Below, piece by piece: positions 12,577 through 25,100 of a stretch of DNA of 64,000 nucleotides (its first letter is position 1; every line of letters starts with the position of its first letter). This DNA is from Thuidium tamariscinum (lineage: Eukaryota > Streptophyta > Bryopsida > Hypnales > Thuidiaceae). Position numbers and translations under genes: made by a program. The stretch is from the NCBI GenBank assembly GCA_947034885.2, contig OX344750.2, forward strand, positions 2,666,001 through 2,730,000, written 5' to 3'. The notes below the pieces were generated by a model. That model had not been told where the DNA came from and did no database searches. It saw only the letters and a program-made list of their open reading frames with translations.

Positions 12577-12810
12577 GATTGTATGTAGCCTCTATTCAAG
12601 ATTCCTAGATATTGAGGCTTAGAGTCTTCTAACTCTTCTTAGCTCCTTATCTTTGTACTTTATATATTAAATATTCATTTTTTTATATTGAAGGATTGTA
12701 TGTAGCCTCTATTCAAGATTCCTAGATATTGAGGCTTAGAGTCTTCTAACTCTTCTTAGCTCATTATCTTTGTAATTTACATATTAAAGATTCATTTTTT
12801 TATATTGAAG
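12577..12810. repeat. 117-bp unit in two tandem copies
   Basis: Two adjacent copies (12577-12693 and 12694-12810) begin GATTGTATGTAGCCTCTATT and end TTTTTTTATATTGAAG, with only a few substitutions between them. A third unit starts GATTG and then diverges at once. The near-identity marks a recent tandem duplication. Confidence 0.92.
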
Positions 12811-12889
12811 GATTGAGTTGAAAGTCTAGAATAAAATTTCACACAATGTCCCAATGTCTTGAAAAGTGGATGCATACCCCTGTCAATTA

Positions 12890-13345
12890 ATTATCCCCCC
12901 CCCCATTTCTCAAAAAATTTACAAGCCATTGATTTTTTTTTTAAATGTTAACCCTTAAAATCACTATTGATTTCCCAAAAAATCACAAGCCGTTGATCTT
13001 GTGGGATTTAATTTAAATATGGATACGGATACAATATCATATATAAATACTAGATATAGATATAATATTGTATATATTTATATAGTGAATATTGAATATA
13101 GATATGGATACTAGATATAAATACAAGTATGGATACAGATATTGGATATTGGATACAAGTACAAACATGAATACAAATATGGATATGGATACTAGTACGA
13201 ATACCAATACAGATATAGTTTAAGGATATGGATACAATATTGAGATATGAATACAAATATAAATATAGGATGAATTGTCCCATAGTATTTGTCAATGATA
13301 TTGGTTTTCAAAAATTACAAGAATGGAGAGGATTGGGATGAAAAT
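12890..13345. repeat. Microsatellite-core repeat, copy A
   Basis: A C-run and TTTACAAGCCATTGAT lead into an imperfect (TATGGATACA)-like array (about 13015-13265), followed by CCCATAG...TTGTCAATGATATTGG, AAAATTACAAG and a G-rich stretch. The same order of blocks occurs at 42945-43500 and 43740-44200. The reading frame across the array is a product of the repeat, not a gene. Confidence 0.65.
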
Positions 13346-13479
13346 TTTAAATTAAATTTCTTTTGGTAGTTTCTTCCATTTTTTTGGACATTATCACATA
13401 CAATGTCTTGAAAAGTGGAAAAAACTAACAAATCCATTTTCACACACTATACACTTGACTTTCAAAAGATCACACATTA

Positions 13480-13740
13480 ACTTTGATTTTGATTTTTGAA
13501 AACATTGTGAAGTAGGAATTGGTCCAAGATTGAGTGAAAAAATAAATTGTTAACAACTCTACAATTATGGAATTGAAATTCAATCAATGATGAATAATTC
13601 CAACAATGAGATTGTTCTAGCAAGCCAATTCAACCTTGTAAAATAGTCTTTTTTGAAAAATTGTAGAAGTTGCATTCAAATATTAATCCTATAAGTTATT
13701 ATTCAAAAAGATGCTAGGATTGAAAAAATATATAGTCAAT
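13480..13740. repeat. Broken relative of the TTAA-bounded element
   Basis: Blocks such as GAGATTGTTCTAGCAAG, AATTCAACCTTGT and GCATTCA follow one another as in copy 1 at about 8055-8230. A short matching piece (GATTGAGTTGAAAGTCTA) lies apart at 12811-12828, so this copy seems to have been split by insertion of the microsatellite-core repeat. Confidence 0.5.
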
Positions 13741-13854
13741 TAGTGCTAAAAAAAGTTTCTCTTTTTAAAGTCAAAATCATCAAATAATTTTTGAATGTTT
13801 TTATTTATTTATAATGAAAACATGAAACTATTCAATACAATATTTTTCGAACTT

Positions 13855-14010
13855 GGATTTCCTATTTAGATTTTTCAAACACTTGGATCTAAAAGTATTA
13901 TATGCAAAGAAGAATTTACATAAAATTCCTCTTATATATATTTTTCCTACTCATTTGTTTTTAGCTTCATGCCCATTTAGCCTAATGCTATTTTTGAAAT
14001 GGTATGGAAA
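13855..14010. repeat. Direct repeat left of the F-box locus
   Basis: Blocks TTTAGATTTTTCAAACA, TTGGATC, AAATTCCTC, TATATAT and CTAATGCTATTTTT recur in the same order and orientation at 17528-17680. The two copies lie on either side of the broken F-box gene. Confidence 0.5.
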
Positions 14011-14102
14011 GAGGGTTTAGTCTCTAAATCTATGCAATGCAACTACTTCTTAGATTTCAAAAAAATTTAAAGCGATTGAGAGGACTTTTATGAATGTGTT
14101 CT

Positions 14103-15355
14103 TTATTGTAACATCAATGTTAATGGCAACTTAATTTTGTCCCATGTCTTTTGATCCAAATTATATAATACAGCCCTCTCCTCACCACTAGCGTTGTAAC
14201 TATATACAAACATCTCGTTACCACAAAATTTAGCTATAATGGCAAAGTTATCCAAACCAAACATCATCCATTTACATAAATCTGTAGGCATAAAATCAAA
14301 ATCAATCCTTGGCTCTTGAAAATAGGGACGAGTCTTCCACACAACGATTTGTGATTGCCACAAATTTATTGCAAACACAAACCACCAATCTCTCCACACG
14401 CCAATATCAGTGGATGGGATTGTCCATTGGAATTTGAAGCTCTAGGAAATTCCACTCATTTCTCTCCAAATCATATGTTTGGACATTAGTCCAAAAGTTA
14501 AATTCTTTGCCAAATATAATATACAAAACTTTGTTATATTGTACACACGACATGCCTCCCACGGGTAGACGATACGCACGAGTGGATGGATTGTGCATCC
14601 AAATGTCGCTATTTGAATCATAAATCCTTGTTCCAGTGTATTTATCACCAAGTACAACCTTAAATTTGTAGGGAATTACAGTTGTATCCACCACCATCCC
14701 AATTAAAGGATTTTTTTGAGGATTGTTCAAATCATCTTCTTCTTCCTGCACCAATGTCAAGTACATCCAATTGTCAATGTAGGAACAACTACACAAATAA
14801 ACAAAATTTCTTATCAATTCAAATTAGGGTAAAGGTTACTCAAATTGTAGAAAACTTTCAATAATTGATCAAACAAGGAAATGGTTACCTAAGATAAAAC
14901 AAGACATTTTCATTTCCTAAATTGATGTTTTGGAAATTAACCTGCACCATTGTAGCATAAGGTGGCAAAGAATAAAACACATGAGTGTGAAGATCGAAGA
15001 CACGGTTGCGGTCAGAGTCCTCAAACAACAAACCTGACACTTCACATCGTGATCAAGGTACAGGCGTGGATCTCCACAAGGAGTCTTCTAAAGTCAAGAG
15101 GATGTCTCCTCCACTTGGGCGAGTGATGATGAAGTAAGGGTTGGAGGAGATTGGAGATTTGAAGTTTTGTTCCAAAAATTGGCGATCCGAAGCCAAGTAG
15201 TTCCATTCCTTGCAGACTTGACGTAGGCGGAAGAATGGCGTAAGGGGCAACTTGGCAAAGATCATAGAAAGGTCAATGAAGTTTTGCAACTCACCCCAAA
15301 GAGAGGCATTCATGTTGTTGAAGTTGTCATAAGCAAAGTTTTGTGGTGTGGACAT
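14103..15355 (-). pseudogene. Broken F-box/kelch-type gene
   Basis: The first exon (14942-15355) opens with an F-box-like segment at about residues 20-60: LWGEL, then FAKLPLTPFFRLRQVCKEWN, the usual L-x-RVCK-x-W pattern of SCF substrate receptors. Its donor (CAG|GTTAAT) joins in phase to an acceptor at 14746/14745. The downstream part has kelch-like strands (NSDIWMHNPST, TYDLERNEWNFLEL, LYNLDQKTWDKIKLP). Two lesions are visible: an in-frame TGA at 15053-15055 after WRSTPVP, with homologous-looking sequence continuing in the same frame (GLLFEDSDRNRVFDLHTHV), and a one-base frame change near 14400-14425 after IPMDN. CGA to TGA at a methylated CpG would explain the first. Intact, it would be an SCF adaptor. 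It is probably a pseudogene unless undetected introns remove both lesions. Confidence 0.72.
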
Positions 15356-18115
15356 ATTTGTGAGTGGCAAGTACAACTACAAAGGAGCAATTCTTTTAGT
15401 GCAAGGAATGAAGAAGCTCAAACTCAACTTTGAAAAAAATAGAGTTCTGGTTAATGGATTTGAAAAAAATGGAATTAACTTTAGGATAACTTATAGAAAG
15501 TTGTGTTTCTAGCTTCACACCTTTGCAATGTTGGTCTAACAAACCTCTTGCAACTTGTAACTATAAATCAAACTACACACTATAATTCACTTTGTAGAAT
15601 TTGAATGCAATACATATATATATGTAACTAACAAAATAGAACATTCACAAGGAGATCACTTGATTATAGGGAGATATAAATTTCAAAAGATTTCTCCTCA
15701 CCTTGAAGCTTTGACATATATAACAAAGGCAATTTATATAATATAAACCAAGACATCTTTTAATTTATACTTTTACGTTTTTGTATTTAAATTATCCACT
15801 AAAGTAAAAGTTTAAGTCATAATTTGTTACATTCTATAAATGAGTTCATATCTTATCCAAATCTTCATCCACTTGGGATTGTCTAACATTAAGGTCCAAT
15901 GTACTTATCTACATGTAGAAGATGTCTAAGTTGAATACTTTGCCTAGAACAAAAATCTAACATCTAGAGATATCAACCTCTAAGCATCTAGGAGTTGTCT
16001 AACTCAAATGAATTATTTAGTTCACTACCCCTTTTCATGAGCAAAGAGTTTCCTACCTCTAGTCTACAAATCTACCATCCATAGATATCTATCTCGAAGC
16101 AATGCCTACTTGCCAATTAGTGCACAATATTGCATGAATTGGTCCATCCATAAAGCTTATGACAACATGAATTAGTATATCCATTAAAGCTTACAATAGC
16201 AAATTAATTCAAAGACAAGAAAATTACAAAAAAATTGACTCTGTTTTTCTAGAAAACATTTTTTAAAGACTTCTATTCTATAATAGTTTAGTTTTTTTGT
16301 AAATTTTACATTCTTGGGTTGAAAAACTTAGAGGTGAAAAGAAGTAATTTTGTTCTTGTCCTTGTGAAATGTGCCTTGGGAGCTAGTTTTACTATTTTAG
16401 CCCTACAAGTCTATGACAAAAAAAGAATGTAGGTTCCCAATTTTTAAGCAAAAGAAATTATAGTGTAAGAAGTATCCATTGAATACAAGATCTTCATTTC
16501 TTTAAGTTTTCATGGTAAAAAAGGATCAATCCAATTGATTACTTTGTAAAAATATTTAGAGTTTAGTATTAAAAAATTCAATGAAAACTTATGTTGTTTC
16601 TTGCATTGTGATTTAATTTCTATTTATCTTAGAAGGTTCAATATTCATTGTTAGTAAAAGAATCAATTCAATTGATCGCATTGTGAAGACACCATTCATG
16701 TAGGGCTAAACTTTTTTATCATTAGTAAGTATGAAAGACATTGCATTAAGTAAAAAAGAGTGCAAAAGAAGCCTCTACATGAGCAATCCCTAGTTCATCC
16801 TATGAATGCATTGTGTCTACTTGAATGATTATAACTTCAAGAATTCATCTTTTCAAGGCATATTGGTTGCATTGTCATGCCAAATTTTTTGAAGATGTGT
16901 GCAATTGATTTTTGTATAATCTGTAAAGAATAAATTGAACCTACACTTGCCTTTAGTAGCCATTTTCTAAATACTTTCCATTTATTCTAGCCTACTTCGA
17001 ATACTACTCTATTTGATTTTTAGCTAGGCTATAAAATGATTTTGTTTTAGTATAGGGAAAGGCATGTGGAAGAGAATTCTTGAGAAAGTGAAATCTAGTA
17101 GTTGAAACTGGGGGGGAAAAAAATTGTAGGAAATTTTTCAATTGCAAGTCTTTAAAGAATGCAATGCCAAACACTAACAATTCCACAATTATATTGACAG
17201 TCTAACACTTCATTGTAGATTGTGAACCTTACAAATTGTTTTTTCTTTTTAGATTCTCTGTTTAGTTGTTGGTTTCTATTTATTCCAAAACTTGGTATTT
17301 TTTTACTTTATAGACCTACCAAACCTAATCCTTTCATGACCTATTTTCTTTTCTAAAATTTGTGTACCCAATAAGAAATCATACATGATTTTGTAATTCA
17401 ATGCAAATAATTCATTCATCTAGTATACATAGAATGAAAAATTGAAAATACACCGTTTCGGGTCAAATTGTCAAAATAATTCCTAAATTTTGAGAAGGTG
17501 AAATGTTTTCATATAAAGTTTGCAGCATTTCTATTCTATTTTTAGATTTTTCAAACATTTGGATCAAAGAGTATTCTAGTACTTGAAGGACCAAGTGTAA
17601 GGAAATTCCTCATATATACATCATTTGCAATTTTATTTCCTTCAAACTTAAGGCTAATGCTATTTTTTAAGGAGTACAATTTTTGGCAAGTAGACAATTT
17701 TGACTGCTAACATTATCAATGGTGATTCAATTTCTTTTGGCTTTTTTTACAAATATGAGCATCGAAAACTGAAGTCTTCATTCCAAAAAATTGCACCAAA
17801 AAATGCACTATGTGGCAATCATATACCCAATATGATCACCCAGTTTCCAGTTGAATGCAACGATAAGGCAGGAATACACTTGCTTTAATTCATAGAAACT
17901 TGCATGACTGGTTGTCTGTCATATAAAAGATTCAATACAAATGATGAGGCCTGTTCCTCAGGAAGTGCAGAACCAAATTTGTTCCAGAAAAAGCAATCAA
18001 CAAGTTTAGAGGCCAAACTTGTTTCAGCCAAAACAATAATCCCTCTATTGTACAACCTGTGAAACAAAAAAATACAGGACTAATGTAAACTACAGCACTA
18101 AAGCTATGAATTTTG
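15356..18115. other. AT-rich intergenic DNA; direct repeat at 17528-17680
   Basis: No gene is recognised. The stretch 17528-17680 is the partner of the repeat at 13855-14010. CDT1 3' flanking sequence occupies the right edge. Confidence 0.5.
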
Positions 18116-21100
18116 CTATTGGGCTCCACACAATTTCTTGCGCACGCTTAACACATCTACTCTCTTGTCAACCCTGCACAGCAATAAAATATGTCAGCGC
18201 ATGACAGAAGCCAGTGGTCAATTAATCGTATACAAGTTGCCAAAGAATGGCGGCCTGAGTAGGAGCAGAAAACCACCAATACAAATCAATCACAATGAAA
18301 CTATAAATGTAACGTTAGGTGACAAGATCCCTTCAGATTCTAATCTTCAAACGCACAGTGCATCTCATGAACGAGAGAAATTGAGGTGGATTTTGGTGCG
18401 CCTATGAATCAATAGACTGGAAGTAGTAGCATCCTCGCAACAGAACATTGTAGCATTGAGAGGAAACCAACCTGTAAAGCATGTCCCCAGAAAGTGACTT
18501 CTTCGCTGATATCCATTCAGGAGCCAACTCCAAGAGCATCTTAAGGCGCTCTTCCACTTCAGTTCTGTCAGTCATTTCTGTGTTGGAGGACACCACCTTC
18601 GACAGAAGCTCATGGTATGGGAACACTGACTTGTTGCTCGACTGGAAGATCAAGCGCAGCTGGTTAAATAGATGAGGGAGTCCCGCCATCATCTGTTGAC
18701 GGTGTCGAATTCCCACAACATCTTTGCTCTTTTCCTCGGCAACTTTCAATTCCTCTTTCATCACCTACAGGAAACAAAAACAAAACACATCCACCAAATG
18801 AGCACAACTAGCAATCCCTGGAACAGTGTACATTGATTGAAAGATGGCATTGTCATAAGAATGAACACCAGGACAGAAAACAGAGGAGCACATTAAAAGG
18901 TAGTACTGAAAAAGAATGGAGCTTGATAATTACTTACAGAATGCACAAGGTGGGCTGGCAGGCCCTGGATCATTTGCATGTCTTCCTCCGACACTTCACT
19001 TGCGAAGGACAAAGATTTCCTGAACGCTGGCGCCCCTGATGACGAGCTCATTAAGGCCACGGAACTCTCAGTAATGCCTGAGTGACTAAGAGATTCATGC
19101 GTCTCGTCACCAGCGTAGACGTCGCTAGTTTCAGCAAACAAGGGTCCCAGATTCAGCTTCGAGTGTTTCATCGCCACCTTGTTTCTGAACCTCGACGGAT
19201 TCACAGGGGTTTGCATACCCGGAGTTGAAGGCACGTCCATTCCAGGCGAGCACGGACATTGCGAATCCTTGGCACTTCTTTTCGGTGAAGCAAAATTCAG
19301 AGAACGGATGGAAGAGGCTGGCTTGACAGGCGTTGCAGCAGGTGATTGCCAACTTCCCTGACCAGCAGATCCAGGCTCCACGGAGGAAATATACACCGAG
19401 CTTTCAGAGTTCCGGGGCGTGCAAGGAGTGCATTGGTGCTTTGACGTAGGAGCAGGAGACTTGAAGGAGTGGGCTTGGATTGATGACTTCACGGGCGTCT
19501 TTAGTCCTGCACATTCCTCCTCCTCCACAACCCTTCCGGGTGTCCTCACATCCCACGAGATTGGCACCTCTTTGGAGACAGAAGCTTTCACAGGGGTGCT
19601 CAGAATGTTGCGTGAAGCTGGCGGGTGCATTGGCGAGCTGAAGTGAGGCTTGAACGCAGGCGAGAAGTGAGGTCGCTTGCTGGGACTCTCCATTGAGGCT
19701 TGCTTTGGAGTTCCATAGGTTTTGATGATCTTAATCGGTGTCTGAAGCTCCACGGGCTCCCTGATTTCAGGCTCCTCTTCTTCTACAGTACCTGCATGTC
19801 GACGTTTCATGGGTGTGAGCTGCACTGTAGAAGCGACGGGCATGTTGTCGACGAGAGAGACATCATTGTCGAGGTTTCCACTAGCTACGTCCCGTTGCTC
19901 AGACACGCTACGTTGCACAGAAAAGAAGGGTCTGAAGGAAGGCGCGAGATGGGGGGTCCCCAGGGGCTTCTCAGCCAGTGTGTGGACGTCGCGGTGAGGT
20001 GTCCTGTTAATGGGCATCGGAAGGATAGTATCCGCCAATCCATAAGAAATTGGAGATCTCTCTGTCGATTTCGAGTTTCCAGAGGCTAGTTTCCCTGATT
20101 TCAAAGAGAATGCGGTTTTGAAGGATTTGGAGAAGTGCGTAGAAGCCGCATTGTCTGACTCCGGGACCGCCGTCCGATGATTGGTAGTGACAATCTCCAT
20201 TGGAATGCATGTGGTCGCCACAGGCATCCCTTTGGAAGCCGAGAATCTATTGAAAGCGCGCTCTGGCATTGGATGCTGCGGCACATCATCATCCTGCATA
20301 CAAGCAAAAATTGGTGAGCATAAGAGCACTGGTATCAACAAATCAAACCAATCCCACTTCATAAAGCCAGCTCACATTACTTAGTTGCTGAAAAATGGAA
20401 TACCCTCGATCTCACACTTCGTAATGATCATGCAATAATGGGCTTTTTCTCGGTTCTGTTTTCAAAAACTCCTTTCTTAAGCTGTACGTACACATTCAGA
20501 GACTGGAAGATGTCAAAAACAAGAGTTCAAGTTGTCGATGAGTTTGACGAGGATACGGTATTATCCAGTACCGATGAAGCTTGATGATGAAGTCGCATCA
20601 GGAGTGACTGAGCTAATTGCGTACCTCGGAGTGGGTAGAAGCGAATTTGACCAAGCGGGCATGAAACGCGCGTCGTCGTTGCACTGTCTCAATTTTAGGT
20701 CTTTTGCTAGAGCTTCCGTGCTCACTTGGCGGCTCCGCTGCTTCAGCGGGCATTGGCAGGAGTGCAACTTTCAGCTCCCATTTCTTATTGCGCGTGTCTG
20801 GGTCATACACATTCACGTATTCGAGGTGGACGACCTCGGGGAGAATGTACTTGATCTGCGCCAAATGCTTCTGAAGAAAGCGCCTGCAATGACTCAGGGT
20901 TCACCATCTTCCATCAGCAAAAGCACTGCGGTGGTCTGGAAGAACGATGACGGCTCAAAGATTGCAAGAGAATGAACAAAATCGCAAATGCCAATGCGGT
21001 CAAAACTCGCATCATTCTTCCAATTGCACATCGAACTCACATCAATCCAGAAACGGTTATATCAAACTCATACTATTCATATGCTATACCTCTTCGTGGT

Positions 21101-21523
21101 GGCCTCGACTGTGGTACAGACCGCCTGGAAAGTGCAGAGCTGTTGACGAATGCCGAGCAAACTCATGGCAGTCTCCACGCCTTCGTAGAAAGACTCCAAC
21201 AGCGCATACCTGCACAAGAGACCTTCCAACCTTAGCCCTGCAGTGCAACATAACAGCGAGATCACTGACGAATCTAAAGATTACCAAAGAGTAAACTCTT
21301 ACCTTTCGGGCAGCTGAGCGGGAACTTTCTTGCGAGGACTGCGATAAGCGTCCTCCGAAGTGCCATCCACGCGCTTGCGGGAACCGAGCAGGCTTTTCCT
21401 TTCGGATGCTGGCTCGGAGAAATCAAGCTTCCTGCTCCTGAAGCCCAACATTCCTCGTGCACCTTTGCCGGCGTCCGATGCAGAAAGGCTCCGTCTCTGT
21501 AGACTCCTGTGTATATCAGACAT
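18116..21523 (-). CDS. CDT1: CDT1, DNA replication licensing factor
   Basis: Six exons join in phase (21303-21523, 21090-21209, 20625-20883, 18938-20293, 18472-18764, 18116-18173) to give 768 aa. CDT1 brings MCM2-7 to ORC/CDC6-marked origins in G1. Residues about 70-200 form the conserved CDT1 fold (YALLESFYEGVETAMSLLG, CTFQAVCTTVE, HLAQIKYILPEVV, WELKVALLP). Residues about 635-768 form the C-terminal winged helix that binds MCM (GIRHRQQMMAGLPHLF, FPYHELLSKVVSS, LLELAPEWI, ending DVLSVRKKL). The single 452-codon exon between them is disordered and rich in TP/SP sites (TPMKR, TPVK, TPGR, SPSK), fitting CDK control. It makes the protein long for a plant CDT1. Upstream E2F sites fit S-phase expression. 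In Arabidopsis CDT1a also acts in plastid division. Confidence 0.95.
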
Positions 21524-21603
21524 CGTTGCTACCCCTCAAAGCACAGATCACAGGAGCCTACTACCACCTCTCAGGAGTTCAGACCACCATGAGCTTCAAC
21601 GAG

Positions 21604-21611
21604 AACCCTAA
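21604..21611. promoter_or_regulatory. telo-box AACCCTAA upstream of CDT1
   Basis: An exact AACCCTAA lies 81 bp upstream of the CDT1 start codon, probably in the 5' UTR. Telo-boxes are common near starts of plant genes active in cycling cells. Function here is inferred. Confidence 0.5.
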
Positions 21612-21905
21612 TTGCAAATTGCAAATTACATACAGCAGCAGACAAGACAACCACAGCAACAAATCCCAGAGTCGCAGAATACTTGAACTACATCGTCTAA
21701 TGTCACAAATTCTCTCTGTTCTACACAACCCCAAGATCTGCAGCTAACACAAAAAAGAAGCTTTCGGAGAATGCAGATCGAAATGGAGGGCGTGGAGGTC
21801 TCCGAAATTGGATTGAGAGCAGAATTGGAACGGTAACAAGCAAACGGGAAGCGCAGGAATTGAGTGGCGCGCGGGAGAGGAAGAGGCCGTTGGCGCTACT
21901 TGTGT

Positions 21906-22032
21906 GGCGCGAACGGGGTGAATGTGGCGGGAAAGAGGACGTGGGGGGGTCGAAGGACGACGATATATGGTTTCTCATCCGACTTTTGGATGTCCTGAGA
22001 GTGAGCTGGCTTGCTTGCCTGCCTTTCGCGCC
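21906..22032. promoter_or_regulatory. Cluster of three E2F-type sites upstream of CDT1
   Basis: Three matches to the E2F consensus TTTSSCGC lie within 127 bp: GGCGCGAAC at 21906-21914 (TTCGCGCC on the gene strand), GGCGGGAAA at 21926-21934 (TTTCCCGCC on the gene strand) and TTTCGCGCC at 22024-22032. They sit about 385-510 bp upstream of the ATG in a GC-rich stretch. CDT1 is a known E2F/RBR target in plants. Confidence 0.75.
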
Positions 22033-22179
22033 AGTTTCACGTCTGCCATGTCGGACTTCGCGCATTTTTCCTTCGTAGCCGTTTACACAGATGAACGAGA
22101 CCTGCCGTGCTGGGGGTCTTTTTCATTCATCCACTGGGCACTCATCCAAATGATGTCGTCAGACTGCAAGTGCTAGTAT

Positions 22180-25100
22180 CAGTGGAATTTAACGTTTGAT
22201 CATCAAATTGAGTTAATTGTCCCGCTGCCCTTTCAGTTTTCCCCTAATTAACCCCTAAGGAACCCAGGGTAGGCCCAGACTTTTAAAATCATGTATTATA
22301 AAATGCAATTTAGAATATTAATTTAATGATGATTCTCAAACAATAGTTGTAAAATATGATTCATAGATCATGTCTATACAACAAAATCAACTAGTATATA
22401 AACCAATATTTCTCAATAATAATTGAATCAAAAAATCAAAATATTATAGATGTTTGGTATTTGCTTTAAGAAATATACAGAATTGAACTTTCAAACCATA
22501 AAAATTGGTGATAAAGAATCAATATGGTAAATTACTACATTCCATTCAATTATTATACAACTTTTTATATTGATTCTTCATAAACCTTAATGATTAGTTT
22601 AATCATTGTATTTGTTTATATAATAATTACTTTAATTCTTAGTGCTTTCCAACAACATTGATATGTTACATTGGTTGTAAGTGCTAGAAAAGGAGAAGTA
22701 TAAGTTGAAGTAGCCTGTATAGTTCACCAAATCATTTTTCATGCATGGTGAGTATTTTTTGTTTAGCAACCTCAAAGAAGAGTCCGTCGAGAATTTGTTC
22801 ATAAAGTTCATTGTAATAGTAGTATATTTGAATGCTACTATAAAATAGACTATCATAAAATATTTGTCATCCATTTTGTTGAGTATTAGAGGGTTAGTAA
22901 CTTCAACTAAGAATGCTTAATGGTTAGAAAAATAATGAAAATGAGACAAGCATGTTTAGGAACTTAACATTTTATGAGAAAGGAGGCATGATATGAAAAT
23001 CACCATTTAGCTTATTATATTAATTTGGAAAATACAATTTGAATCTTTATATCTTTGGATTTTATGAAGGGCATTCTATTTGTTGATTTAAAAAGATAAA
23101 TGTTTGGACAAATAATCTCTATACAAACTTTTCCAAATTGCCAATAAAACATGAGACCAAAAAAGAATTTTTATATCGTGACTCTTCAAGAATCTTGACC
23201 TCTTTTGAGTAGATATCAAATGAATTCAAGAGCTTCTTGCAAAAAATATATAAAAGGAACAAAAAACATTCAAGTCTCTTGAAAAATCATTTTTTTGTCT
23301 ACTCTTTAGAGATTTATCTAATGTGATTTCTTGGAATTTTGTAATTTTTGTAGAAGATTCCAAATCACTTATCAAACACTAGTGGTGAAAAGAAACTTGA
23401 AAAAATGAAGATTGTGTGAGTGAGTTATTGATAGATCATATTCATTTTTCTAAAGATAAATAGAAGTTTAAAATGTATAATTTTCTCCCTAACATGAAGT
23501 ATAATGAGCCAAAGTAATAAGTACCATTAGTGACAAGTCATGTTTTGATGAAGACAAGAACAAATGCTTTTTCTACATGTTTAAGTTATTGAACCCTAAA
23601 ACAAGAAACCTTAACAAAATACCTTCTTTCATAATTGATGGAATTTAGAGAAGTGATTTTTGGAACAATGGTGTCTACCTTTTGTGAAATTTCATAAAGT
23701 AATATAAAGTTTACAACATGAAATTTACTAAAAATCAATTCAATTTTTCTTAGTCTCAAATCACTTTCTTAAACTCTATTATTTAATAAATAAGGCAATT
23801 GCATCTAATGGTAAACAAGTTCCAAGCAAATCCCTACCAAATGCTTGCCTTATTGAATGAGCATGTCTATTCTTGAAAGCCAAAGGACAATTTTACGAGT
23901 TAATTCCTAAATTGAGGAACAATTTTCCTCCCTAAGTTTGTGACCTACCTTTCAATAGTCTCATCACTAAAGTGAGTAGATTCTTTCTTTATTGGTTTTT
24001 TCATCAAGTATATTTTGGCTTGTCTTTATATGGCAACTTTATCTTTTTTTTAGAAAAATTCTTTGCATTCATGGCCTCTATCAATGGAAAATGTTTTTAG
24101 TGTTAAATTCATTGAATGCATTAGATTTGTTTATTCATCATATTGAATTGATGTGTGACACACAAAATTTGTTTGTCTTTGAAGAAAAGATTTTGATGAC
24201 ATCAAAATAATACTACCAAAGAAAGGATGAAATGAAAGAAACTATATTTTATAAAGTTAGTAACTCAACAATAAATATTGCATATGCATTCATATAATTA
24301 TTATGAAGTTTGACTAAATTGTTATTACCCTTCTACAATTTACCTCATGATATTTGTAATAGCTAGGTGAGAAAGAAATTTCATCACGTCTTGAAGGGCA
24401 TAATTGTGGAAATGAAATTTCCTAAGGTGTGCCTTTAGTTTCACCATGACTATGACTATGACTATGACTATGACTATGAAACAAAAATTAGCTAACCATT
24501 TTGTCTTGAAAATACAAGATACAAAAAATATTTGAAAAGAAATGCACTCCACATGTGTATGTATTCAAAATAATGCAACATTTCTAAAATTGTCAAAAAT
24601 TATTTTGAATTTTTTTTCCATATTTTTTTAATATGTAGAAGTACAAATAACACGTTTGAATAAAATTATATTTCAAAAACTCCAAACCATTCATTTTTTT
24701 AGGTTTTTTTAATGACTTAATCAAAATTATTAGTAAAAAAAACTTATAATAAAAGTGTTTTTCTTAAAAGATATTTTAGTGAATGGAATGAAATTTTTCT
24801 TAAGAGTTTTTTGCTACAAATTTAATAAAATTAAAAATTTTATTTAGTGGAATATTGTTGACCAAAATCAATTTTCCAAAAAAATTTCAGACACTAATAA
24901 ATTTTAATAAATTTTAAAGAAACAAAAGGCATTTTACAGTTTTTGAAAAAATCATTTGGTACATGTGTATTACCTATACTTTATCATGTCTAAATTTCTT
25001 GAAATAATGTAATTCCCAATTAAGTGTGACAATTTTCAAAGTATTGCTTTACTTTTGAGAGCCATTATATATCTATCATATTAAGTACAGATGGTCACGA

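Noticed and set aside
13050..13295. 81-codon minus-strand frame rich in Ile/Tyr
   Set aside because: It is read through the imperfect TATGGATACA array; the amino-acid pattern mirrors the microsatellite.
19700..20089. 129-codon plus-strand frame inside CDT1
   Set aside because: Shadow of the long CDT1 exon on the opposite strand.
24340..24552. Minus-strand frame with alternating Val-Ile
   Set aside because: Produced by the ATGACT hexamer repeat. No domain and no splice context.
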